64,000 bases of DNA from Halomonas urmiana. GTDB taxonomy: Bacteria > Pseudomonadota > Gammaproteobacteria > Pseudomonadales > Halomonadaceae. The first letter of the stretch is position 1. Every line of letters starts with the position of its first letter. Shown piece after piece: positions 8,446 through 16,961 of the stretch. A model generated the notes under the pieces. That model ran no database searches. It was given only the letters and a program-made list of their open reading frames with translations, and was not told where the DNA came from. Made by a program: the position numbers and the translations under genes. The stretch spans positions 1 through 64,000 of the forward strand of contig NZ_VBUI01000004.1 of NCBI RefSeq assembly GCF_005780185.1, written 5' to 3'.

Positions 8446-9701
8446 GCATCCTCCTCCTTGCGGAACACGATATCGCTGACCTCGATGTTGCCCGAGTAGC
8501 GCTCCACCTCGTGGGCCTGGAGCTCGAAGGGTGGTACCGGCGCCCTGTCGGCCATGAGGGTCTGCAGGCGCTGCAGGACCGCCAGGAGCCACACTTCCTC
8601 CGGGTGCTCGACATCCAACAAGCGATAGGCCTCCAGTGCGGAGGTCGGCCCTACCTCGAGCAGATGCGGCAGGGCCTCGAATAGGTTGTCCAGCGCCGTA
8701 TCGAAGGGGTCTTGGGGCTCCTCCACGATGTCGTTGCGGCTGTCTGTCACCTTCGTCGGGGCCTGGGTGTCCTCGCCCTCCTCGTTCAGGCTTGCCGCTT
8801 TCTGGCGCAGCACCCCCGAAACGATCTCCTCCAGGGAGTGAGCCTGCGAAGCGTCTTCGATGTTCGCGGTGGCGCGCAGATCCATGGGCGCCACGGTGGC
8901 GCAGACATCCGGGATATTGACCGCGCCCTCCACCAGCGATGGGTCCGGCGTGTACCCGGGGTTTCGCTCATAGTGGGTCAGGAAGACATCGATGAGACTG
9001 CTGTAACGCCGGGTATCGAGGTCCTTCTCGAGCTTGGCCAGGTTCTCCCGGAGCCCATGAGTGGCATCCACCAGATCGCCGCGCATCCGGTCGAGGTTCC
9101 GCCGCAAGACCTTCATCAACAGGTACTGCAGCGTGTCACTGGCGCCGGCCAGCCCTGCGAGATAGTTCGGCGTCAGGGTATCGAAGAGCCGGTTGAGGTC
9201 CTGAGCCTTGGTGATCGCCCGCTTGTTCTCGAGGATGCGCTGATCCAGGTCGGTGACCATGCTGAACTGGTGGTGGATATAGCCGGTGAACTGCTGTGTG
9301 ATCTGCCGCAGGGTATCGATCAGGTTGGCCACCAATTCCTGGGCCTGGGCCTCACGCAGTTCCCTGTCCGCCTGCGCCCCGGTGCGCGTCGCCGCGGCGT
9401 AGGCACTCGCGATATGTTCCAGCTCTTCCACCAACCCACTGACATCAGCGTTCGACACCTGGCGCTGGTAGCTCTGCGTGACGTGGTGCATGAGATCGCT
9501 GACCACCCGGGAGACCTGGCTGTAGGGCCGGTCCTCATCGAGGTCGAAGATCAGGCGGTGCTTGCGCAGCTGCTCGATGGCCTGCTGATTCTCGGCCGTC
9601 TCAGGGATCGCACCTCGGTTCTCCAGGCAGGCATCGGCCAGCAACTGGGCGTGGTGGTACAGCGCCCACAGGGCCTTCTGTGCATCGTCATGGCGCGCCA
9701 T
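8433..9701 (-). CDS. jetA: Wadjet kleisin-like subunit JetA (MksF-like)
   Basis: A 422-residue, mostly helical protein. The N-terminal winged-helix-like region (residues 1-100), a long central coiled-coil-forming segment (about 100-260) and an acidic linker before a C-terminal helical domain fit the kleisin (JetA/MksF) role of bridging the SMC heads. It overlaps jetB by 14 bases and jetD by 13 at the chosen start, showing a tightly coupled operon. The assignment relies on gene order and architecture more than on a signature motif. Confidence 0.75.
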   Translation of the reverse strand: MARHDDAQKALWALYHHAQLLADACLENRGAIPETAENQQAIEQLRKHRLIFDLDEDRPYSQVSRVVSDLMHHVTQSYQRQVSNADVSGLVEELEHIASAYAAATRTGAQADRELREAQAQELVANLIDTLRQITQQFTGYIHHQFSMVTDLDQRILENKRAITKAQDLNRLFDTLTPNYLAGLAGASDTLQYLLMKVLRRNLDRMRGDLVDATHGLRENLAKLEKDLDTRRYSSLIDVFLTHYERNPGYTPDPSLVEGAVNIPDVCATVAPMDLRATANIEDASQAHSLEEIVSGVLRQKAASLNEEGEDTQAPTKVTDSRNDIVEEPQDPFDTALDNLFEALPHLLEVGPTSALEAYRLLDVEHPEEVWLLAVLQRLQTLMADRAPVPPFELQAHEVERYSGNIEVSDIVFRKEEDACAA

Positions 9702-10353
9702 GGAAAAGGTCCTCCTGGTCCTGGCTCAGCTCCTCCTCTTCCTCGCGCTCGGCCGCCTCGATGCCCTCCTGCTGGCGCACCCACTCCATGAGGTCACGCA
9801 GCAGCGACCACTTGCCCGTGGCTTGGTACATCGACCCCGAGGTACCGATAGGCTCCAGATACCCCATCTTGTCCAGCTTCTCCAGCAGGTGGCGCAGCCG
9901 CTGCCGGGGATCGCGCACCTTGCCGCGCAGCCCAAACTTGGTGGCAATCACCTCTAGCTCGTCCTGCAGTGCACTCGACGACTCAATGGCCTTGAGCCAT
10001 TCACTCTCGCTGATCACATCCATGGCCACGATCGGATGATGCTGCTCCGAGGTGGAGCGCGACATCCGCAGCCAGCGAATCATGGCTTCCCAGTTGTTGG
10101 TCAGGTCGTCGAACTGGTGGCGCAGGATGCGGCGCGTGCTGGCATCGTCGGTGTCGAGGTAGACCGCGTAGAAGCTGACCATGTCGCGGGTCTGCGCCAG
10201 CCCGCGACCCAGCGGTGACAGGTAGGCGCTAACCTGCTCCTGATTCGCGGTCGAGGCCAGGTAGTTGTGGATCTCGGGCGTGGCCACCGAGCACACCACG
10301 CCGCCCTGCAGCAGGTGCTCCATCGTGGCGCGAAACAGGGGATCAGTGCTCAT
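9688..10353 (-). CDS. jetB: Wadjet KITE subunit JetB (MksE-like, DUF4194-type)
   Basis: A 221-residue protein of the size expected for JetB/MksE. A winged-helix-like region is visible around residues 120-200, with a helical SRSTSEQHHPIVAMD segment before it. The C-terminus is strongly acidic (EREEEEELSQDQEDLF). KITE proteins dimerise and bind the kleisin in SMC complexes. It overlaps the jetC stop by 11 bases and jetA by 14. Identification is by length, context and general pattern. Confidence 0.75.
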   Translation of the reverse strand: MSTDPLFRATMEHLLQGGVVCSVATPEIHNYLASTANQEQVSAYLSPLGRGLAQTRDMVSFYAVYLDTDDASTRRILRHQFDDLTNNWEAMIRWLRMSRSTSEQHHPIVAMDVISESEWLKAIESSSALQDELEVIATKFGLRGKVRDPRQRLRHLLEKLDKMGYLEPIGTSGSMYQATGKWSLLRDLMEWVRQQEGIEAAEREEEEELSQDQEDLFHGAP

Positions 10354-13300
10354 CGGTGGACTCCTGCGTCATGCTCTGGCTATCCGCCACAGCCTCATGT
10401 GTGTCGAGGACTTCCTCAGTCTCGGGCGACGGGGCTGGCGCCTCCGGTGCAGCGCGATTCACCAGGCCGGCCAGCAGCGGGTTATGCGTGTTGCTCTCCT
10501 TGGGCACCATGCTCATCACCCCCTTGCGCTTGTCGAGCAACACCTTGTTCTCGAAGTAGCGCAGCAGGTCTGTGGTGATGCGCGGCTCCGCACAGAAGAG
10601 CGAGATGTTGCGGTCGTCCATCATGCGGAACAGCTTCACGCTGTTTTCCGGCGCCAGCTCCCCCAGCTCATCGATGGGCCAGGTAATATTTACCCGCTCA
10701 TCGGGACACAGGTAACGAGCCAGCGCACTGAACAGCACCAGGATGGCCAGACGCGAGATACCCTGACTGCCCGAGGCGTTGAGGTCGTTGTCGGTGCGGA
10801 TCGGCACGCGCCTGTCCTGCTCGAAGAACTCGATCTCCAGCTCGACCATGCTCCTGAGGTCATGCGTGCTCATTCGAGCGTGCTTGAGCTGCCCATCGAT
10901 GTTGGTCAGCCGCTGCAGCAGGGCTTCCCCCGGAAGCTCCGTGAACCCGGTCACCGCCCAATCAGCCCAGGCCGAGGCAAAGTCGGCCAGCTCACGCCAG
11001 AAGCCGAACTCGTGGATCTTCGACTTGACCTTCAGACTGACGTCGCTGATCACCGTGAACTCGTGACTGGTGTTCAGGTGGTTGTCGAGGCGACGCGTGA
11101 TGCTCTTGGTGCTGCTATCCAGCGTCTTGAGGCTCTCGTGGTAGTCGCTGAGCTCAGAGCCGATCGCGTGGACGTTGACGATGACACCCTTCTCGATCTC
11201 CGGCACACGATGCTCGAGGAGCGCTTCCAGGTCCTGCATCTGCTCCAGCGTGAAGGCATGAGTACCCTCCTCGTGCTGACTGCGACTGCGGCGGTCTTCG
11301 CGCATGTTCTGCCAGCTCTGGAATATCTTCGAGCCGGGGTGTTGCGCCAGTATGGTCCCGCAGCGCCGGGCACTCTGAAGCACGTTCTGGCGCTGGTGCT
11401 CCGCTACACCGTGCAGACGCGCCAGCTCATCGTTGAGCTGCTCACGCCCTCTCACCGTCACCTCGCCTGCTGGCGCGTCGGTCGTGGGCAGCAGCGGGAT
11501 CTCCATGATGGTCTGAGCGACCGTGTCAGCCAGTCGGGTGTCGTCGCTGATCTCCGCCTTCAGCGTCCTGACCTTCCTCTCTGCCTCATCCCTGGCCGCA
11601 TTCAGCGTCTTGTGGGCATCCCGGTAGGCGGTTTTGGCTGCCTCAAGGGCGTTCTGTTCACGCGCCAGCATCCCCTCTGCTTTGCTCAAGGCCGTCTCAT
11701 ACGCCGTCTTGTGCGACCACTGATCGCGAAGCCAGGCATCGTACTCGCTCACCCGCGGCCTCAGACGCTCAGCCTCGGCGATGTCGTCCTTGAGGGTGTC
11801 CACCAGCTCACTGGTCTCGCGGATCACCCGCGTATCCACCCCTTCGTCGCTCATGGCCTGTTCCAGCCAGTCACCCAGCTTCTTGAGCGCCACCTTTTCC
11901 CGGTGCTTTAGGTCAGTCTGGGATGCCTCGACGGAGGCCTGTTCGTCCTCGAGCCGCCCCTTGTCGAGCTGATGATCCGCGATGGCCTGCTGGTATTGCG
12001 CGTCGTGGTCGCGCTTGCGATTGTCGCGAAGTGCCTTGGCGGCATTCTGATGGCTCGTTAGGGCTTTTTGTGCCACCTCCAGCCGCTCTTCCACCTCCAG
12101 GACGCGAGCCTTCTGCTCCTCGCCTATCCGGTGCCGCAGGCTGGTATCGCTGGCCTTGGCCTGCCTCAGCCGACCTTCCGCCTGCTCGAGGCGGTTCTCG
12201 GCCATCTGCTTTGCCTGGTCGGCCTTCTTCAGGTCGCTCGACGCTTGCTGCGCCTTGACCTCCAGCCGTTCGGCGTCTTCCTTGGCGCTGCGAACGGCCA
12301 CCTTGGACTTCTCGAGCCGCGCCAGCAGAACATCCTCCTGCTCGGCGGCATCCGGCCGACTGACATCATCGAGCTCAAGGGTGATACCGAAGACCTGCTC
12401 CAGATTCGGGTTCTCGGCCAGGGCCGGCGACAGATCGCGGCGTGCCAACAGGGCCGGGTCCAGCACCTTGCCCAGCGTGTCATGCCAGGGGAGTTCGGAG
12501 TTACGCAGGAAGGCCAGCAGCGTCCCGTCCTCGGGGTATAGCTGGCGCGTCAGAGCGTCGAATTGGGACTTTTTGATCTCCCAGGTTCTGGCGGCGCCCT
12601 CATGCGCCCTGACCGCTTCCCCTCGCTCTTTCTGGCGGGCGGCGAAGTCATCCCGAGCATTATCCCGCAGCCCCTCGGCGTTCGTGACCGCGGTCTGCGC
12701 ATTCTCGATCGCCCGGGCCGAATCATCGAGCTGCGCCTGTTCCTCCTCCAGCGGGGAGGCACTGCGCATCCGCTCGTCCTGAAGATCGCTGATCGCCCCC
12801 TGCAGCTCGTCCGCTTTCTCGCCGGCCTCCTGGTCGAGCGACTCGATGTCCTGAGCCTGGCGCTTGTGCAGGGCGCTGAGCTCCTCGCCCTGGCGCTCGA
12901 TCAGGTTCTTCAACTGCGTGGCGATCTCTTGCCAGCGTCCCTGGAGGCGCGTCTGATCCTGGCGGAACTGCTGCTGGGTATCCGTCTTGCGTTTGTCGAA
13001 CTCGCCCTGGATGTTGGCGACCTTGGAGGTCATCACCTCCAGATCCTTCTCGGCCCCCGTCAGGCGCGACTGGAGATCCGGGATCGATGCCACGCCCTCC
13101 TTGCTTCTCGCGATGTCCTCGGCTTCCCACTTCTCCAGATCGTCCTCGAGGCCCTGGATGCGGTTGCTTTCCAGCTCCACAGCTTGCTGATGCCGGATGA
13201 TTTCGCCGTTGATCCGGTGGCGTTCCTCGTCGTGACGCGCCTCCAGTTCCTTGAGCTCCCGCTCCTTCCCCTCGCGAACCTCGTCGGCCTCCTCCGCCTT

Positions 13301-14172
13301 GGCCTGGGCCTCCTGGATCACGGAGCGCATCGCCGCTTCATGGGAGACCAGCGCCACCCGGCTATCCTGCAGGGCATAGTGGGACTGCAGGCCCTCCCGC
13401 AGCTTCGGCACGATCTTCTTGAACTCCTGCAGGCTCTGGAGATCGGCCCATAGGTCCACGTTCTTGTGGTGCGTTGGGGGCTCGCCGATCGAGATACGAT
13501 CCTGCAGCATGGTATCGACAATCATGTTCTTGAGGCTTTCCAGCAGTCGCCCCTTGCTGGCGGCGACCGCCGTCATTGCCTCGATGTGCTGCATCCTCCC
13601 ATGCCGTCGCCCAGCGAGAACCGCCGCGCCTCGTTGCCGCGGCTGAACGGTGTGCTGTTGCGGCGGCGCCGGCGGCCACTCGACTGGGGGTCGTTCTGAA
13701 TGATGGAGCGGTAGTCCATCACGCTGTTGATCTGGTTGCTGACGTTGACCCCGCTGTCGGGCAGCGGCTGGCGCAAGATGTCGTTGGCGCTCTCCCCTCG
13801 CTCGTAGTGCGCTTCCATGTCCGGATGGAACAGCGTGTCGTCCGCCGCCCCCTCGACAAACCGATAGGCGTACTGGCCCTGTGGCTTGCGGTACATCACC
13901 GAGCAACAGACCGCCCCATCGCCGCGCTGGTACTCGAAGACGATCATGCTCTGCTCGTTGGGCAGGTAGTAGTCGCTGAAATTCTTCTTGTCGGCGGCCT
14001 GGACCATCAGGCTAGCGGGATCCTTGCCGTAGAAGATGGGGATCAGGTTGAGTGCCGAGGTCTTGCCGGCGCCGTTCGTGCCCAGCACATAGCTGTGCCC
14101 ATGGCAGGGGAACTTGGATCGCCGGCCGATGATGAACGAGTGATGCAGGGTGATGCTGAGAAGTCCGCTCAT
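10343..14172 (-). pseudogene. jetC: Wadjet SMC ATPase JetC (MksB-like), interrupted by an apparent frameshift
   Basis: Two overlapping frames make one ~1276-residue SMC protein. The first (14172-13573) carries the Walker A motif GTNGAGKTSA at residues 31-40 and stops soon after SLGDGM. The second enters in frame at about 13594 (MQHIEAM) and runs to 10343; it has ~850 residues of coiled coil, an SMC-signature-like ASGSQGIS segment and Walker B ITWPIDE near the C-terminus. The junction lies in ATGGGAGGATG (13604-13592); one extra base would restore a single frame. As written, the two ATPase motifs fall on separate polypeptides. The second frame has its own ATG at 13594, but no properly spaced ribosome site. 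Sequencing error, real inactivation or a split but reassembling SMC are all possible. It is the first gene of the operon. Confidence 0.75.
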
Positions 14173-14183
14173 TTGGGGTCCAG

Positions 14184-14541
14184 TGCTGAAATTATTCGCT
14201 TAATGATATGCGAAGACACCGGATTATTTAAGCCATATGTTAAATTAGGAGGCTAATCAGTAGCTTAGTGATATGCTCCGTCGTGAAGAAGACAGCGCAT
14301 TCTAGAAAAAATGTACTTATACACGTTGGAGGCGTGCCCACCCCTTTCAACCTATGTAGTAAGAGGTGGGAAGCTGGTGGTGTCCATCACTGGAGGAGAC
14401 ATAGAATAAGCCAAGACAGCAGCGACTTGGCAATAGCGTAGGCCGGGAAAAATCATGATGAACCCTTCTTTGGTCCTGCCATACATGGCCTTCTCCATAG
14501 AGCCAGAAAATGAACTCAAGAGAAGATCTACCACACTTACA
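14184..14541. other. Low-GC intergenic region upstream of jetC
   Basis: About 360 bases of low-GC sequence precede jetC and presumably hold its promoter. I see no convincing gene. A 76-codon minus-strand frame (14582-14352) overlaps the neighbouring small gene and resembles nothing I know. An AT-rich patch near 14180-14290 would suit a promoter. Confidence 0.4.
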
Positions 14542-14883
14542 TCATTTGTCATTTCGCATATTAGAACAAGAAGACATCTCATTCACACAATGTAAGCAAC
14601 AACCTACACTGCAAGAATTCTTACCTATTCGCCAATCAACTAGGTCACTCGGTAATACATCCCGGAGAGAATACACCCTCATTCCGTTTTTACGATCTCG
14701 GAAAGGCATGCACACCATGTAGCCAGCGCTACCCCCCATCATTAAGGTACTCTCAACCACTATGATGTTTGATAAAATTCGTGCTGGCGCCAAGAGCCGC
14801 AGCGGTTGCAGGGCTTTGCTGAATGAACTTTCAATAAGTGAAAGATGTAGATTCGCTATCTCGACATCCCGCCACAATGTCAC
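14542..14883 (-). CDS. Small hypothetical protein
   Basis: A 113-residue protein of unknown function. Its ATG overlaps the stop of the AlpA-like gene by four bases (14880-14883), which is the main reason to believe it is translated. The C-terminal part holds several cysteines (GKNSCSVGCCLHC and a later SSCS), possibly a small metal site or chance. Base composition is much more AT-rich than the chromosome around it, consistent with acquired DNA next to the Wadjet operon. I do not recognise the family. Confidence 0.45.
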   Translation of the reverse strand: MTLWRDVEIANLHLSLIESSFSKALQPLRLLAPARILSNIIVVESTLMMGGSAGYMVCMPFRDRKNGMRVYSLRDVLPSDLVDWRIGKNSCSVGCCLHCVNEMSSCSNMRNDK

Positions 14884-15197
14884 TCACTGCGGCGATTAAG
14901 ATCTGCTTCCAAGGTAGAACTGTAGACATTCGCATCTTCTAACCAATCAAGAACATCCTGAAAGCGATAACGTATCGAACGACCACGCCGAATAAATTTA
15001 GGTGCAGGTTGGCCTAGCAAAATACCGGTGCAACGTGATTTTCGTGCCGTCGCAGGAGCTACTGGAATCAGTCTAGGAAAAACAACCTTTTCAGTCATCT
15101 CGATGAGTTTTGTATCGTCCCCGGCGCGATAGCGCGAAAGAGCCTCTTCCACAAGTTCGTCAATCGACGCTTCAGCAGACCTCATAGAAATCTCCAA
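14880..15197 (-). CDS. AlpA/excisionase-like DNA-binding protein
   Basis: A 105-residue basic protein. The C-terminal half reads LGQPAPKFIRRGRSIRYR followed by FQDVLDWLE, the pattern of small winged-helix AlpA/MerR-like excisionase proteins (G-PP-F-R-GR--RYR--D---WL). Such proteins regulate or excise integrated elements. It is followed by a coupled small gene and lies upstream of the Wadjet operon in a low-GC tract, so it probably belongs to the same acquired island. No integrase gene is visible nearby. Confidence 0.6.
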   Translation of the reverse strand: MEISMRSAEASIDELVEEALSRYRAGDDTKLIEMTEKVVFPRLIPVAPATARKSRCTGILLGQPAPKFIRRGRSIRYRFQDVLDWLEDANVYSSTLEADLNRRSE

Positions 15198-16021
15198 TTT
15201 TTAAACTATAACTGACTGATCACTGAACAGCCTGACGACATAATAAACAACTTCGCGGAAATCTGGCGCCTAGAAAATCGAGTGCAGAGGGCTGCTTTTC
15301 ATGCTTTCGTTCTGACACCACTCTTCAATAATACACTTAACAATAACTTTAAAAATTAGATAACAGATAGCTTCTCTGTCCAGCTCATCATTGTGCCACC
15401 TCTCTATAGGGGACCTCAGTCGCGGGCGGGAGAAACCAGCACATCAAGCTCGGAAAATCGAAAAAACGAATAGCAAGCACATCCCATCTTCACCACGATG
15501 TTGCCTGCAGAAAGTAAGCACCAGAGAAGAGATAGTCCTATATACAGAATAGGGCTACCTATATGAACCTTACCGGGACTATCTCACCAAAGCTTGAGCA
15601 CTCGTGCACCTAGCCACCTTCCTAGCCACCCTCCTAGCCACCCTCCTAGCCACCCTCCTAGCCACCTTCCTAGCCACCCTCCTAGCCACCTTCCTAGCCA
15701 CCTTCCTAGCTAAATTTAATATAATTAAAATCCTTATGCTTGCAGCTCAAAAAAAGAGACAAAACTTATAATATTAAAAGTTAAATAAATTAAAGTTACC
15801 ATATCACCAAGAAAATTAGAACTTCTGGAAACCTCACCTAGAAGCACTAAACTACTGAAAATTACATGACCGCCGGAACCATGCGCAGCACGAGCTAAAC
15901 ATCCGAAACTTTAACTTAAAAACCTTTAATACTATCAATAGCCCATTTAAAAAAAACCAAGACTGCCAAGAATATTGGCCGGAATTTAAATATTTATGTT
16001 CAACATAAGCACAATTTAAAT
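15198..16021. other. Gene-poor, low-GC region with a tandem repeat
   Basis: More than 800 bases without a convincing gene. The sequence is AT-rich and stop-dense, apart from a 12-bp tandem repeat (15609-15711). A 63-codon minus-strand frame at 15852-16043 has no recognisable features or ribosome site. The composition suggests foreign DNA or decayed sequence. Confidence 0.5.
15609..15711. repeat. 12-bp tandem repeat, eight full copies plus a partial
   Basis: The unit is CCTAGCCACCYT. Eight full copies run from 15609 to 15704 and a 7-base partial copy follows. The eleventh base varies between T and C in the order T, C, C, C, T, C, T, T, while all other positions are identical. It lies in otherwise AT-rich DNA with no gene across it. 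Confidence 0.9.
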
Positions 16022-16252
16022 TTATGGAAAGCTCATTCCACACCCCGGATCGACTTCTTCTTTCTTGATGTGATAGAGGTATCTTCGCGAAACCTCCAGT
16101 CGAGCCGCCAGATCCATCTGACGGGGTACAACCCGCCCCACGGACGTCAACAGCGCCGAGGCAGACCCGGGGTCATATCGTTTGCGGACATCTGCATCGA
16201 AGAGTGGGTCGCGCCATGGCGAATCCGACACCCCTTCCCCCTGGTCAGGCAT
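16022..16252 (-). CDS. Small hypothetical protein with a possible helix-turn-helix
   Basis: A 76-residue frame preceded by GGAGAAG at a suitable distance from its ATG. The segment MDLAARLEVSRRYLYHIKKEE resembles a helix-turn-helix core (LAARLEVSRRYLYHI). The rest is not recognised. Existence is plausible because of the ribosome site, but no family is assigned and the gene sits between low-GC DNA and a broken membrane-protein gene. Confidence 0.35.
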   Translation of the reverse strand: MPDQGEGVSDSPWRDPLFDADVRKRYDPGSASALLTSVGRVVPRQMDLAARLEVSRRYLYHIKKEEVDPGCGMSFP

Positions 16253-16321
16253 GACACTTCTCCGCTGAATAGGGGCAGTATATACCCGCCCTTGCCCCTC
16301 GGCATGCGCGGCATAAACAGA

Positions 16322-16343
16322 AAGCCCCGGGGCTCCGGGGCTT
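16322..16343 (-). terminator. Rho-independent terminator after the outer-membrane protein remnant
   Basis: A perfect 9-bp GC-rich stem (AAGCCCCGG / CCGGGGCTT) with a four-base loop. On the minus strand it is followed by a T-rich stretch (CTTTCTGTTT). It lies 38 bases beyond the stop of the minus-strand outer-membrane protein fragment and was presumably its terminator. Confidence 0.75.
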
Positions 16344-16381
16344 CGATACTGATCTGGCCGCCTGCCTGACTGCCAAGGGCC

Positions 16382-16709
16382 TTAGAAATTATAGCGGAGG
16401 CCGGCGGATGCGGTATCAGCCTCGATGCCGCCCCAGCGATCAGCGGTATCGATGTCGTGAATGCGCTCATAGCGAGCAAACCCGGTCAGGGAGTCGGTGA
16501 AGGCGAAGGTCGCGCCGACGCCGTAGGTTGCAGTGAAGCCGGAGTCATCGTCGCTGTAGGACTCGTCCACGTCGTTCAGCTGGACGCCGTCGGGGTAGGA
16601 CGGGTTCGGCACGCCGACGATAGTGGTGCCACCTGCGTAGTCAGTGGAGACATACGCAGCACCCAGCAGGCCTTCGAGGGCGAAGTTCTCGGTAATCGGC
16701 AGGATAAAG
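16382..16709 (-). pseudogene. Outer-membrane beta-barrel protein, C-terminal fragment
   Basis: The frame encodes alternating beta-strands such as LEGLLGAAYVSTDYAGGTT and FARYERIHDI, and ends in AGLRYNF, the classic C-terminal aromatic signature of outer-membrane barrels. About 109 residues remain, and no start or signal peptide is present: homology-like sequence stops abruptly near 16709. The first in-frame ATG (16612) would give only 76 residues. The gene was probably an OmpW- or OmpA-type porin whose 5' part was lost, perhaps by IS activity at the abrupt boundary. Confidence 0.6.
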
Positions 16710-16906
16710 TGGACCCCAATATCCGGACAACGGTTTAAGCTGTAGCCGAGCCTTCGAATCGGGATGCCATCGAGCTCACGCTATCGGCAGCCCCGCAGAG
16801 TGGGTCATAAGTGGAGGATCCTGGTTGGTCAATCCGCAACGTCGAAGAGCCATCGAATGCCATCACCTCAGTTGCCATCACTCATTTCCTCTGCTTCTTG
16901 TAGTGA
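16710..16906. other. Intergenic region, possible insertion-sequence scar
   Basis: Immediately after the outer-membrane protein fragment the plus strand reads TGGACCCCAATATCCGGACA (16710-16729), which resembles the termini of some IS3-family elements. No transposase and no matching second end is visible. The rest of the segment contains no gene that I can support. Confidence 0.25.
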
Positions 16907-16941
16907 ATGACGCGGGAGGGTGAACTGCCCTTCCGCGTCAT
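16907..16941 (-). terminator. Terminator of the hut/CoA/ETF operon
   Basis: Arms ATGACGCGGGAGGG (16907-16920) and CCCTTCCGCGTCAT (16928-16941) pair with one mismatch around a 7-base loop. The hairpin lies 21 bases beyond the stop of the last gene of the long minus-strand operon. A T-run is not obvious. Confidence 0.6.
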
Positions 16942-16961
16942 GCCATCAATGAAGCCCTGAA

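Noticed and set aside
10265..11911. 548-codon plus-strand frame across jetC
   Set aside because: It is the antisense of the JetC coiled coil; the minus-strand protein has clear SMC motifs and operon overlaps, while this one has none.
14164..14183. TGGACCCCAAATGAGCGGAC on the minus strand at the jetC start, similar to the possible IS end at 16710
   Set aside because: The two copies point away from each other rather than inward, so they cannot bound the low-GC segment, and the similarity is short; probably chance.
14352..14582. 76-codon minus-strand frame near the AlpA-like gene
   Set aside because: It overlaps the 113-residue small gene, has no recognised motif and no good ribosome site.
15608..15712. 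Tandem repeat considered as a CRISPR array
   Set aside because: Units are 12 bp, contiguous and without spacers, and there are no cas genes.
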